Part shown: positions 21,841 through 33,383 of the stretch, piece after piece
Numbering within the stretch: position 1 is the first letter of the stretch
Layout of the letters: the number at the start of each line of letters is the position of its first letter
Assembly (NCBI RefSeq): GCF_027943255.1
Contig: NC_072893.1
Coordinates: forward strand, 64,140,001-64,204,000
Origin: Anastrepha obliqua
Lineage: Eukaryota > Arthropoda > Insecta > Diptera > Tephritidae
Length of the DNA stretch: 64,000 bases
Reading direction: 5' to 3'
Program-made: the position numbers and the translations under genes
The notes under the pieces: model-generated
The model's database searches: none
Seen by the model: the letters and a program-made list of their open reading frames with translations, nothing else
Told to the model about the DNA's origin: nothing

Positions 21841-22110
21841 AATGATTTTAGATTTGAGGCTGACGGAGAACAGTGGCCGATTACATTCGTATTACCCGCT
21901 TCAAGCTACTGATGAATTTCACCAGATGTGTGATATTCAAACCGCCAATATATGCAGGTGTAGCGAAAAAGTGAGGGTCCAGATGCCTAAATCTTTGATG
22001 AGAACAGGGCAGCTGCGAATAAGGTACTCATACCTATCGGACAATGCCTGCTAAAAATACCTACAAAATTCGAAAGCTGTTACTTTGTTAGCCTTAGGAG
22101 TTCCCTCGAA
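21841..22110 (+). repeat. dispersed repeat, copy 1
   Basis: Shares a segment with 27945-28260 on the opposite strand: 'caagctactgatgaattt' followed by 'accagatgtgtgatattca' and 'gatgagaacagggcagc' recur in both with few changes. No known domain was found. It may be part of a LINE, since LINE relics lie next to both copies. Confidence 0.65.
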
Positions 22111-22189
22111 CGCCCCTGATCTACCTGTGGTCTGAAGGATCTCGTAACTTTCCAAATTCGCGCACTATCCCAACACTAGACCACGGATT

Positions 22190-22500
22190 CTTAACTGAAC
22201 CCCAATCCTCTCGTTTTGCGATGATACCATCTCCAACGTCCCCTGCCTCGCCAGCTCATCTACCTAGCAGTTTTCCTCTATGCCGCTGTGATAGGCAACC
22301 CAGATGAGCCTAATATCGAAGTATATGGATGCAATCGAGGGAGAAGTCAGGCATTCTCCGACTAATTTCGAACGCACAAATAACGAACCCAATTGCTAAT
22401 AGCTTCACGGATAGATTTAGACATACTAAGATGTCCGTCCATTCGTCTATTTGGGCAATGAATAGCTCGAATAAAAATTCAGATATCTTACCTGATCTTA
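22190..22500 (-). pseudogene. LINE RNase H relic
   Basis: On the - strand it reads LIWVAYHSGIEENC, then VDELARQGT after a stop, matching the WVPGHSGIEGN...ADELAR end of LINE RNase H domains. Upstream fragments carry weaker RNase H-like pieces. Stops and frameshifts are frequent. Confidence 0.65.
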
Positions 22501-23138
22501 TCAAAGTTTACATAATCACCGCTTAGTGTGAACTGTCTCTAACACCAGAGTGTCAAATTCTGAATTAGAACCAACATGCACTGTCGAGGTACCATTGCAC
22601 TATTTTTCAAAGTATCTTGCTCCGAGCGCCATCTAATAGTAAATTTTCTTTGGGAAAGCATTTATATTCGCGCAGCCAATACTTGTTTTAAAAGTCAGCC
22701 TAAATGGACTACAAATAGTATTTTTACAACTATTTCGGCTACGGCGCCACATGTGGGGTGGGTTAATATTTTGCGAAAGAAATGTAACCTATTTACCTGC
22801 TCAAATGGTTCCTTTATCCACTACTGAAAGACTGTTTCAATTCAGTCAATACGTTCCGAAGTTTAACAGACACACAGGCAAGCGCAATCATTTTATGGTA
22901 ATATTTTCAATGTACATATACAACAATTTTTTTGTATAGATAAATCACACTGTGTGATAAAATTAAACTTTATTCACAATAACAAGGTTTGGGCAATAGA
23001 TGCTGTTAGAATGGGGGGGGGAAAAAATATTGGTCGGCGTTTTGAAAATTTTACAGAGGGTCAAAGTTTTCACCCACTTGCACTTTGTTGTGGCAAATCA
23101 ATATAGGAAACTATGTGATAATTAAAATTTGAATGTAC
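22501..23138. other. intronic sequence without recognised features
   Basis: No domain, repeat or RNA could be supported; a G run lies at 23013-23020. Frames at 22576-22827 and 22751-22939 resemble nothing recognised. Confidence 0.45.
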
Positions 23139-23370
23139 AAGGTGGCGCAAAATTAATCACCCTATCGAAAGATTTATAATTTTTGTAAATGGCGTCGTAC
23201 ATCAGTCATATTTGACATTTCCGAAATAGTGGTGTGCTAAAATTAGACAGCTGCAGTATACTAACAGACAAGCAAAATGAGCACGTGAAGGTCAAACGAA
23301 AGGTTTCCGTAGCTCCAACTAATTTTTTTTGTTTGATTTTTTAATTAGACGATTAATTTTGCGCCACCTT
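23139..23370. mobile_element. MITE with AAGGTGGCGC ends
   Basis: A 232 bp element with inverted ends of 20 bp (left AAGGTGGCGCAAAATTAATC, right its complement). A second, diverged copy is at 40416-40558, and single ends occur at 15007-15025. No coding capacity. The ends could derive from a Tc1/mariner element, but no parent is visible and the target duplication is not clear. Confidence 0.8.
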
Positions 23371-23689
23371 ATGCATTTAAAATTTAAATATAATTTTTAA
23401 TATGTGACACAGTTTTATAGAAAAATCAATAGCAACATTTTTTTTTGGAATATTTTAACCTTTTAACTCCTTAATGGATGCGCCTTTCTCGTCTCTTTTG
23501 CGTGAAAGCGCCAAAAATACTCGCAACGGAGGAATAAAGCGGATTAAAATGTACCACAAAAATATTGTTCATGCAACTCTACCACAAATCTTTTATTGCG
23601 CCAAAGCTAAAAATTCCACTTACACGCCAGAAGTAAGCTTGAACGGGAAACATGTAACTTCCGCTCATGTGCTTCGTATGGAAGCAAAT

Positions 23690-24345
23690 TCTGAACATCG
23701 CATGGCAAAAAAAAATTGTCAAAAAATATTGCGATTTATGAAGGGCTACACACTTTCACTTTGCTACACTAGAATTGAGTGGCGTATAAAACTGCATACC
23801 CAGAAATTTTATAAAGACTCTGTTTAAAAAGAATTTAAGGATCTTGGCGTTATTTGTGATATTAAATTTTCATTCATCAGTCATGTTAATTTAGTCGTTT
23901 CAAAGGCATAGGCAATGCTTTTTTTTTAGCACAGAATTTGGCGATCCGTACACCATAAAACTGCTTTATACCTCTTTTGTTCTCTCGCATTTGAAGTATG
24001 CTGCAATAATCTGGCGTCCTTTCCAAACGTTCCGCAATGATAGGATAGAGCGCGTGCAGAAGGTGTTTCTAAAAGTTGCCTTACGTTCATTGGGTTTCTT
24101 TGATTCTATGCCTTCGTAAGGCACGCTTAGCGCTGCTCAATTTGAAATCGTTCAACAAAAGAAAGCCTATATTATCTTTAGCTTTTATTTATTGCATTAT
24201 AGAAGCAGTTTATGACTGTCAGTCATTTTTGGAGAAAATAAATGTTAATGTTCTGCGGGAATATTTTCGAGCTATTCGAGAATTTAACCAAATCTCAACA
24301 TCTATCGATCTTGATTTTTCTTTACCTAAAATTATTAAATGAATT
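23690..24345 (+). pseudogene. LINE reverse transcriptase C-terminal relic (jockey-like)
   Basis: The + strand reads GYTLSLCYTRIEW, EFKDLGVICDIKFSFISHV, LVVSKA, TALYLFCSLAFEVCC (one frame off), IERVQKVF-like and finally LLNLKSFNKRKPIL and YDCQSFLEKINVNVLREYFR. This order (KDLGV.D.KLSF..H, VSKA, LEY..IIW.P, ..RIERVQ, then the tail with LL..INFNVP..R) is that of the thumb and C-terminus of jockey-clade reverse transcriptases. Several stops and frameshifts occur, and the active-site region is lost. It is one of only two clear LINE relics on the sense strand of rugose. Confidence 0.7.
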
Positions 24346-24369
24346 TTTACTGATATTCTGATGTTTTTT

Positions 24370-24795
24370 CCTTGTTCACTCCACTCGGGAGCATAAAGTA
24401 TCGACAAGACCTAGTCTTGCGTTGGTTTCGTTAACCTATTTTGCTTTCTGGCAGGGTAGGTGATTAGCCTGCCGCTACTAGTCATAAGTAGTGGGAATGC
24501 GCACCTGTCGTTGCTTAGGAACAACGCCTTCTTACTGCTTGGAGCGCCATCTGTGCCTCACATATTTCTGCCAGAAGGATCGCACAGATGGTTGAGAACT
24601 TCGCTAAAGTGGTGTGTGTGCGCTATTACCCGCTTCCTCTTGTTGGCACCACTGATGCCTTGTGTAACTGTGTGATTTTCTTTGTTTTTTTTTTTGTTTT
24701 TTGCTTGTTTTAGCAGCCGCAATGCAAGTAATGCGCTGAGTTTTTGTGCGGGAGTAAGGATTGGAAGGATAAGGTTGTTGGGGTTGGGTAACAAA
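24370..24795 (-). mobile_element. 3' fragment of non-LTR retrotransposon, antisense copy
   Basis: The inverted counterpart of 5465-5885. Landmarks are 'cactccactcgggagcata' (24380), 'ttttgctttctggcaggg' (24440) and 'cttctgccagaagg' type sequence near 24570. The A-rich tail in this copy would lie to the left (about 24350-24370) but is eroded. Confidence 0.55.
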
Positions 24796-24845
24796 AGAAC
24801 TGTACAAAATATCGCGATTCTCTTATTTTGTCCATAAGTCCATAT

Positions 24846-26075
24846 GTATACGAGATGTGTAAAAAAAAGATGAATTTTAATTTTTCTCAAAAAATGTTTA
24901 TTTATTCATCAATTTCTATTTTATCTCCTTCGAAGTAAAGTAGTCCCTCAGGTATAAAACACTTCTGCCAGCGTTTTTTTTTTCAATCCTCCAATCAGTT
25001 GTGATAATTACTTTTTGGTATGTCCTTGAGATCACTCAGCGATTAGGTTTTTATCTCCTCAATCGTCGCAAAACGCCGTTCTTTCATGGGTCTCTTCAAT
25101 GTTGGGGAACAAGAAGAAGGGGGCCAAATCTGATGAATGCGGTGGCTGAGGCATGATAACGGTGTTTTTTTTTTTTTGGCCAAATAATCCCTCACAAGCA
25201 AAGATGAGTGAGCAGGTGCATTATCATGGTACAAAATCCATGCATTTTTTCCACAATTTCGGGCGTTTTTTCATGTTGCTTCACGCAAACGGTGCATAAC
25301 TTCAAGGTAATACTCCTTTTTTACCGCACTTCTGATGCAATACGCCATGATAATCGAAGAAAATAGTAAGCAAAACCTTGACATTAGATCGAACTTGGCG
25401 TGTTTTTTTTCGGTCTTGGCTCTGTTGGACTCTGCCATTGGGACGATTGGACTTTGGTTTCGATGCCCTAACCATATACCCATGATTCGTCACCAGTTAT
25501 CATCCATTTAAGCAGATCTGGATCATCGTTGACGGCATTCAACAATTCCTGCGCGATGCTGACGATGTGACGTTGTTTTTGGTCAAAATTCAGCAATTTT
25601 GGAACGAACTTCGCTGCCACACGCTTCATGCCCAAAAATTTCCGAAAATATTGCATGGCATGAGCGAACTGATATGCCAACATTCCTCAGCAATTTCTCT
25701 AATTGTGATTCGACGATTCTCCATACAAATTTTCTTCATTTCCCCAACATTTTCATCGGATGTTGATGTGCTGTGGCGTCCAGAGCGAGCATCGTCATTC
25801 CTATCTTCTCGACCTTCTGTGAAAAGATTGTACCAGTTTTAAGTATTTTTTTTGACTCAGAGTACTCTTACCTAATGCCACTGTCAACATTCCAAGTGTC
25901 TTTAATTCCATTTTTTATTCGAAATTTGATGCAACTCTTTTGATGCATTGTTTTCGATAGCAGAAAATCGCCGAACACACAAAACACTTGTCCTATTTAT
26001 GCCTCCAACAAACAAACTAAACCTGCTATATTGCAAAAACCGCGAACATATCTTTGAGACGAGTGTACCAACATA
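24846..26075 (-). pseudogene. mariner relic, cecropia-type, heavily mutated
   Basis: On the - strand, pieces read MKRVAAKFVPKLLN, ITGDESWVYGYDI, VKVLLTIFFDYHGVL, YYLEVMHRLREA, YHDNAPAHSSLLVRDYLAKK and PMKERRFATIEEIK, in the order of a cecropia-subfamily mariner transposase. The Asp of TGDES and of HDNAPAH are kept; the third catalytic region is frameshifted. Many stops and at least five frameshifts are present. The outer limits are approximate because inverted ends could not be matched with confidence. This is a third mariner lineage in the window. Confidence 0.8.
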
Positions 26076-27944
26076 AAAAAATTATAATAGAAAGTCGAAT
26101 GTATGCAGCCCACGAAATTTGAAAATTCACCATATTTTTTTAATGTATGGGCATATAAGTTATGTGAGGGCGTGCATTCCTTGGTTTCCATCCCTCCTTT
26201 ATTTTTTGTCGGTCATGTATCGTGTGCGCGCCTTGATCTTGTTTATACTGAAGGTTTCCTATGAGAAGTTTTTTTGTAGCAAAAATGCACTCAGAGGATT
26301 TGCTATTGACGATCCAAGTGAAACTTCTCAAAAAAACAAAACTTTCTTTAACATTTGATGTTACATACCCACAGTAAGTATAAGTAATAAGCTCCAGGAC
26401 AAACGAGTGGTGGTCACGCACAAACCCACTGGCTACGCTTTATAGACCTACACACATCTAGTATGAGGCAATGAGCAAAGTTGATTTTCAATTTCGCCGC
26501 TACTATGAAAAAAAAATAAATTATATTCAAATAACTTTTGAACTTTTGATGCAGCGACTGACAAAACTTTATAATATTTTATGTTCACTTTTTTATTCAT
26601 TCCTTAAGGTTTTTTGCTTTTTTGTTTTTATTCTACCTTTTTTTTTTGATTTCGTCGCAACCCTTACCAGCTGCTCTTTCAGTGGCGTTTTTGGCTTTTT
26701 TTGGCTACTCGCTTGGGCAGCATCACTGAAAAGGAGAGAGAGAGAAAGAGGGAAAGAGAGGGGATAAGGAGAGAGAGAGGGAGAGGAAGAGAGAGGGAGA
26801 GAATTACTGCATTGTCACTTTCAAATTCAAATTCATTGCTTCATATTTCAATTTGGCTGGCGCATGCAGTAATGTAGCAACTTTTTCATGTTGTATGAAG
26901 ATTTTTTATTTATATTTTCTATTCCATTTTTGGCAATTTAACATCTTTTGTATTACTATACATGCATGTATGTGTATGCGCAATATTTCAGCGTAGATTT
27001 CACCACATCCTTTTTTGCATAACTTTCACATTGAAATATCCAAAATATTGGCAAAGTTTTGTTACAAAGCACCGGCATTCATGTAACTCCCCTGCGGCTA
27101 AAGGGAATGAATGACAAAATTGCGAATGGCTGGTAACAATGATGACAGCAGCAAGCAAAGGAGGAAAGCAAAATATGCACAAAAAAAAAAAACAAAAACG
27201 CACCAACACAAAAGCAATGGCCGCAAAAAGGCATGAGTTGGGTAGCTCTGCGAAATTTCAGTAACGCATTTCACTAATAAATTGGTCAAAATTATTCCCA
27301 ACTCTATTATGGACGACGGCAGAAGCAGCAGCAGCCAGTAGCAGCGTGTTGCCTTAGCATCGGCGGCAATAAGAACAATGAAAGCAATAACAACAATTTT
27401 GTAGAAACATTGTTTGTAGCCAAAGTAAAAAGGGCGCCAACCAAGCAACCAAGAACTCAACCTACCTCTCAACCCACCATCCCCACCAACCATTCCATCA
27501 CTGCGTTCTTCGCAATTTTTTATTCGCTGTGACAGTTTCACAATTTTTTTTTTTTTATAATTTGTTTTGGGTTTTACCATTTTCTGCTGATGGAATGCAC
27601 GTGCCAGTTGCTTGGGCCTTAGAGGCGTATTTAGCATCATCAGCGTGCCAGCAAATAGTTTGGGGTACGAGAATTGATTGTTGGACATTGAGAGATGGAA
27701 ATGAATGCTGGCATTTGATTGTTATTGGAAAATGTGAAATGTTGAATAATAAATTCTGTTTGTTAGAAATTATAGTTTGAAATTCTTGTTTCTAGGTATT
27801 CAACATCATCAGAAATTCCTCGATTTCTAGTGTGAAACTAATTTCTTTCATTCTAGCTAAGGTGCATGGCGTGGGTGCCATTAGATAGATAAGAAGATTT
27901 GGTTTGTGGTTTGCACTTCGATTTCATGGTCTTTTGTGCTCTTT
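26076..27944. other. intron without recognised gene; purine-rich tract
   Basis: Plain intronic sequence apart from a purine-only tract of GAGAGA/GGGAGA units at about 26729-26802. The frames at 27098-27688 (- strand) and 27529-27780 have no domain and low-complexity composition. A (GCA)-type run lies at 27319-27345. Confidence 0.5.
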
Positions 27945-28260
27945 ACTCATCACAACACCTGCTCGTGAACTTTTTCAGGTATCGAGGGACTTATATGGCT
28001 AACAAAGCCGCAGCTCTTGAATCTGATAGGGCATTGCCCGTTAGGTGTCCATGCGGTAAGACTTGGGAATGCTTCAAGTCCTTTTATATGGAGGAGCTGT
28101 CTCAGCGTATTCTTCTCGGCTGCCCTGTTCTCATCGGACAAAGGTTTAGATACCTGGATCCTCACTCTTTCGCTACACCTGCGAATATTGGGGTTTAAAT
28201 ATCACACATCTGGTGAAGTTCATCAGTAGCTTGAAACAATTAATACGAACGTAAATCGCC
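27945..28260 (-). repeat. dispersed repeat, copy 2
   Basis: The inverted copy of 21841-22110, with shared phrases listed there. It extends about 50-100 bases further. On the + strand the segment lies just before 'ggctaacctaacccaacc' (28381-28398), a phrase similar to those near other LINE ends here. Confidence 0.65.
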
Positions 28261-28899
28261 ACTCTTGGTCGTCATCTAAGCCAAAGCCACTTCCTCCTTT
28301 TTTCCACCTGCCTGGTGAGAACCTCCTCTGTGATATCGCAACTCACAAATTGTCCAAGTGGGCGCCTCGCAAGGGCAGTCATTTATCCTAGGCTAACCTA
28401 ACCCAACCTTTCTCAGTTTATCCTTAAGAAGGATTATGAGTTTCCTAAACTTTTTTTGATTGCACGGGCCCCCAGTAACAATATCGCATTGCGTAGCCTC
28501 ATAACTTGGTGCCAGCTAATCTCCCTTAGACAAGACAATAGTTTGTGAGTATCGGACTATTGCATTTTCTCCGATGTTTAATTCCTCCCACAACCGCTTT
28601 CGAAGCCAGTGGGAGGAGTGAATACTATCGACGGCGTAAAATCTCCATACGCCCACAGGAGCGGAACCTGGACGCAGGAACCTTTTGTGTTAGTAGACAT
28701 AAACGCGGCTCCACCTTGAAGAAATGCTAACGCGGTTCCAGGGTGGAAATCAGCCGAGGAGAAGGAATGCTATAGTGTTTGTGGGTACATGCCCCACATA
28801 CCATTGGTCGGCACCTTTGATATGTTTCAGCCATTTAGATTTACACCTCCTGACTAAAAAAAAAAAAAAAACCTCCCTTAGTCTTAGCTCTTAACTCCT

Positions 28900-29330
28900 T
28901 AGCTTTAACTTGATGCTGTGTTATCCCATAGCAAAGAAGGACTAGGGCGTATTGACAACGAAACCACAGACTCTCTAGCCAATACATGCGCTACTTTGTT
29001 CCCAGTTATTCTCCAGTATCCTGGGAGCCAAATGAACCGGATGCGATTGTACGTTCCCAACAAATTCAGTTTTTCGATACCCTCAAGGGCCAGTGAGAAC
29101 TTAATCTCAGATGATGATAGGCCGCACGACTGTCGCTCAGAATGGCAATTCGCTCATACGGGAGATTCCTATCTAAATTGATCTCTGCATGTAGACAGAT
29201 GGCACACATCCCCGCTTTGAAGATGCTTGGAAAACTACCTATCGGCACAGAACGCTTTTTTCTGGAGCCAAATATTTATATGTATACGCCTTTTAGTGTC
29301 CTAGAGCCATTTGTATACCAGTATAGGATA
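28900..29330 (-). pseudogene. LINE RNase H relic
   Basis: The - strand frame from 29248 reads FKAGMCAICLHAEINLDRNL then ERIAILSDSRAAYHHLR, matching RNase H in the order AE(V/I).A.........I.SDS.AA. A stop follows, and degraded sequence continues to about 28900. Conserved residues of the first FTDGS motif are not seen, so the copy is truncated or decayed at its 5' side. Confidence 0.65.
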
Positions 29331-29469
29331 CAATCATAGAGCTCCTTAACCCCAGTATACTTTATTCAATTCTGAACCTCTGCTCTTATTCTTGGAAAGT
29401 CGGAGCCATTTGCAAAGATTATAAATCTTTCCATATGTATATATTTTCCATTTTTGAGTCTTTGAAAAA

Positions 29470-29692
29470 TCTTCCTCTCCTAATTGTGGTGTGCGTCTTG
29501 ATGTTGTTCCACAAATGGAGTGACCTACAGTTTTGAGTCACCTCCGAATGGCAATTATTTTGTATGGGGAGCTTTTTCAAAAGAAAAAAAATATTTCTAT
29601 AATTTTTGTGTATCATGCACGGAGATCCAAACCTGCGCACTACCGAATGGTAGTCACTCACCAACCTATTCGGTTACAGCGTCCGCCAATAT
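29470..29692 (-). mobile_element. tRNA-derived SINE copy
   Basis: On the - strand the head has an A-box-like stretch (GTAACCGAATAGGTTGGTG) and a diverged B box, followed by the body with 'aaaagctccccatac' and 'ccacaaatggagtgacct' on the + strand. Matches the better-preserved copy at 53810-54052. Confidence 0.7.
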
Positions 29693-30891
29693 TTCGATAG
29701 GGTGATTAATTTGCTCCAAATTTATTAACTATCTAATGGATATCTTTATTGTGCTAACTATCACGCTTTTCTCTCAACTCTCCACTATTCTCATACATAT
29801 AAAGCGTTCATTCAATGCTGTGCTCAGTGACAGCAAAATCCAATTTCACTCTCCACATTTTCATCGCTATTCAAATTGGCTATAAATACCATTGCGGCAA
29901 GCCTTTTCTAACTAAATCATCCCCTGGGTCCTCTAACAATGCAGACCGAGTGCAATTGCGGTCACATTTCCTTCTGACATCCAACTACGTACAAAAATGC
30001 GTAACTTGAAACAAAGTACAAAGTAACAAAAGTGGCCAAGTGTTGCATAGCAAGTTTGGCCGCAATGAACTAAGGCTCAAATGGCACACAGATTGTGCCA
30101 TAAATCATAAACTCTTATTTCCTCTATACTTTTGTGTGGCGAGTAAGAAGTGTGGAGGATATTGATTTATGATCTTCGAGGTGCCAAACAAATAGGAAAG
30201 TACGCAGATATAATCATATACATACATACATGCATACATGTATATGTAAAAGCAATAGCACAGCACGTGTGTTTGTATGTGTATATCTGCCTCTACGCTG
30301 TACATGGAAATATCATTCATGCTTTTGGCTTTCCGCATTTAGTCGCACTGCTACATATACATGTATACACACATATATACAAGTAGGTATATAGGTGCTC
30401 TTCTTCGTATTCGCATTCCAATTTAGTTCGTTCTGAGAAATGTGAAGATTGTAAAGCCATATGCTGCGCACTTTCGCATGAGGAGTTTGCAAATAAGGAA
30501 ACCAGTGGTAGATAGCAGCATACTTACAGGCGTCGAAGTGCAAAAAGTGCTGCTGTCTCTGCGTTATATGGCAATGAATTGCGCATTCTCATGCATTTGA
30601 TTCTTAGAAATTCATATAATGCTGAAGCAGTTAACTATTTCATTTGCTCTTTCTGCAGCTGTTGCTTGTTGTCAGCTTTTAGGCGGCATACCACAAAGGA
30701 AATGACATTTCATTTTTGAGATGCTATTTACCGGAAAATGTGCGAAAAAGCTTTTAGTGTATTAAAGTGCGTGCCATTTATCAAATTAGAGTTCAAGGGT
30801 ATGAATAATTCTTTATATTGGGAATGATATTTGAGCTTCCATTAAAATGAAGCCATGATTTTTGCAAAAGCAGACTTTCTTAGGGATAATA
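29693..30891. other. intronic sequence without recognised features
   Basis: AT-rich, with CATA-type microsatellite near 30218-30250 and 30352-30385. No gene was recognised. Confidence 0.5.
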
Positions 30892-31605
30892 AAGGGTCTT
30901 CCAATAACAGGTGTTATTTTAAATAGCCCGCTATTTCGGTAGATGTCACTTTTGAAGCTGCCATTTTTTGACATTTGACAAGTAGAAATTACGTCATTAA
31001 TAAAAATGGAACGATACACGATAAAACAACGCATTGGTGAATATTTGGCAGAGACGGTTCATAGAACTCGAACATTTTTGGGTCATCGAGAAGCACCTTG
31101 TCGGACCGCAATACAGAAATTGGTGAAAAAATTCGAGCTGTTGGGACAAGTTAGTAATGTGAATAATAAAACCCGTGCACGTCTTTGATGATTGGGTCGT
31201 TGAAATGCATGAAAATGATCTGGAACTCCATCGAAAAATCATCTTGAGTGATGAGACCCATTTCCATCTCGGTGGCTCCGTCAACAAGCAGAATTGTCGC
31301 ATCTGGGACTCAGAAAATTCAAGAGTTGTTGTTGAAAAGCCTCTCTATCCTCAACGTGTGACGGTTTGGTGGGGCTTATGGTCCGGCGAAGTCATTGGAA
31401 CTTACTTTTTTGAAAATGAAACTGGAGCCACGGTTACGGTGAATGAATTGCGCTATCGAGAGATTATTAACGATTTTTTTATGACTGGTATTAGATGGTA
31501 TTGATTTGGATAACGTTTATCTTCAACAAGACGGCGCTACGTGCCACACAAGCAACGAAACCATTGATCATTTACGAGAATAACACCTCTTATTGGAAAA
31601 CCCTT
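30892..31605 (+). mobile_element. internally deleted Tc1/mariner-superfamily element
   Basis: A 714 bp element with inverted ends (left AAGGGTCTTCCAATAACAGG, right complement AAGGGTTTTCCAATAAGAGG) and TA on both sides (30890-30891 and 31606-31607). The transposase inside is partial (see 31006-31587). A complete element of this type should be longer, so this copy lost internal and 3' coding sequence. Confidence 0.85.
31006..31587 (+). pseudogene. partial DDE transposase of the 'QDGATCHT' type
   Basis: The frame starts at 31006 (MERYTIKQRIGEYLAE), an N-terminal HTH-type region, and ends at a stop near 31186 after NNKTRARL. A second frame reads FDDWVVEMHENDLELHRKI, then LSDETHFHLGGSVNKQNCRI (first Asp in SDETHF), VTVWWGLWSGEVIG, and after a frameshift DNVYLQQDGATCHTSNETID (second Asp in QQDGATC) before a stop. 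The third catalytic region is missing. The linker between the HTH and the catalytic domain has also been deleted. The same kind of protein's tail is found at 56560-56835. Confidence 0.8.
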
Positions 31606-31939
31606 TATTTTTATGAGTATAGATCGCCAACTTAACCATCTAGAAAAACTACAACTCAGAATTTTCTCACATTGGCAAACTTTCGATTCGTTTCCGCGTT
31701 GGATCGGCCCTTGACAACTTCCAGAAAACTTATAGCATAGTGGCACACGCTTTTTTCCATTCGGGTATGTTTAGCATCAATCCTTTAACTTCATTCCAAT
31801 TAAGGTGCATGGCATGGGCAGTAGCAGAAATATAATGTTTTATTTCCAGTTCAATTCCATCAATTGACAATTTGTGCGTATTTTATATTTTTACACTCAA
31901 TATTACAAAAAAAAATTTATAAAAAATATATTTAACCCT

Positions 31940-32700
31940 CTGTTTCAAGGGGTTCCCTAGTGCGGTGGCCGATTTTATTCAGCTTTAGTTTAAGTTGTGA
32001 TAACTTTTCAGATTCTTTGGCAAATCTGAAAATATCCTCCAGTTTGAGCAAACAAAAATTACTCGTACGTAGACTTGCTCTAAAAAGGCAGGAGAATCAC
32101 AGAGAAAGTGCTCAGTACGATCTGCCTGCTCTAAGAAAAACAAGCAAGTCGTGCCCCCAATGATTCCAATGGTAGTCATATGCAGACCCCATTAATAGTG
32201 TGATGTAATAATACCGACCATAAACTGAACGTATTTTCTACCAACTTTTAGAAAAAAACGCGAAAGAATTCTGTTCGAGCTTATCACAAAATACTTTGCA
32301 GTTCTGCGGCGTTCTAGACTGAACCATCGCTCTTTATGGAAATTGCATGCATATTCGCTGATCAAATTCATGATTCCTGCGGAACTGATTCGGATTATTG
32401 GCTCTGGTCCCCGTGGGGTAACCGCTGTTCCGCAGTTGACCAATTCATCGCTAATTTCCTTTCCTTGAACACCGGAGTGTCCTGGAATCCATATAAATAC
32501 AAGCCTGTTCTGTCTTGCGACAGAATTAAGCATCTTCTTACATTCTTGAACAATCTTTGAGGTTTGCTTTGCGTTTTCCATTTGGAAAACAGTTGCCTTT
32601 CCATCCATAGCGTAATGATACTTATTACTATCGTTTAAGTACCACCCGGCTCCAGAGCTTAATTCATTCTTGGACCCATCGGTAAGGAACATATTCGTTA
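31940..32700 (-). pseudogene. LINE RNase H plus zinc-knuckle relic
   Basis: The best preserved RNase H of the window. The - strand frame from 32692 reads FLTDGSKNELSSGAGWYLND, FQMENAKQT, FIWIPGHSGVQGKEISDELV and continues 166 codons to 32192. After a frame change, TEHFLCDSPAFLEQ (about 32125-32084) fits the HxxxC zinc-knuckle segment that follows RNase H in R1/LOA-type LINEs. The catalytic Asp of TDGSK is present; the middle DSQAA motif is lost. There is no reverse transcriptase upstream, so this is a 5'-truncated copy. Confidence 0.8.
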
Positions 32701-33261
32701 AATTTCTTTCAATGCGCTATTGACTACTCCATTGTGTGAGCAGCTCGTCCTCAGATGCCAAAAATCTTATTTTGCTACAAAAAAAAACAAAAAAAAAATG
32801 ACCTTGCATTTTTGCATTATTTTAATTGGATAATAATAGCACTTGTACCGAATCTGCCAATACAATTATTAAATCTCTCGCACCATTTTTGAGATACTCC
32901 TGGAATCAGTTTATGTAAAACGCAAAAAAAAAACAATTTTTCAACACATCACATGGGGGTGATAACCCCCTTAAGTAGCTTTTAATACTTCTTAAACTTT
33001 AGCCTTAAAGATTTTCCTTGATTTCAACTGAGCGGAAGTTTGAATTCCCTTGCATTACGTCATTGCTTTCCAAAATAATTACAGCAATACGCCAGTGGCC
33101 CATTAAAACCAATTTCAATTTTTTTTTGTTTTTCTGATACATTTAGCTATAAAAAATTTTAAATGAAGCTAATTACAGTAGTCATAAATTTCACACTCAA
33201 TCCAAATCTCATCCATTTATTGATTTCTTTCTTTGTTCTCTTTTTCTTTCGTTCCTTACAG
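32701..33261 (+). other. intron end upstream of rugose exon b
   Basis: AT-rich sequence ending in a pyrimidine tract (33225-33258) and the acceptor CTTACAG at 33255-33261. No other features. Confidence 0.7.
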
Positions 33262-33383
33262 GCCATGGTACTGCCGCCGTTGGCGAAATGGCCATACGAA
33301 AATGGCTTTACATTTACAACGTGGTTTCGTTTGGATCCTATTAATTCGGTGAATATCGAGCGCGAGAAGCCCTACCTCTATTG
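33262..33383 (+). CDS. rg: rugose/neurobeachin, concanavalin-A-like domain exon b
   Basis: Translates as [20 protein letters not shown] then [20 protein letters not shown], the start of the ConA-like (lamin-G-like) domain; human NBEA has IALPPIAKWPYQNGFTLNTW at this place. It begins on a codon boundary after ...CTTACAG, matching the phase-0 end of 13018-13214, and ends with two bases (TG) of a Cys codon before GTGAGT. The ConA-like fold is an early beta-sandwich of BEACH proteins with a proposed binding role; no enzymatic activity is known. The intron before it is about 20 kb, and the one after it 585 bp. Confidence 0.95.

Noticed and set aside
27098..27688. 196-codon - strand frame
   Set aside because: No recognisable domain, low-complexity hydrophobic end, no splice or homolog support; probably accidental in a less AT-rich part of the intron.
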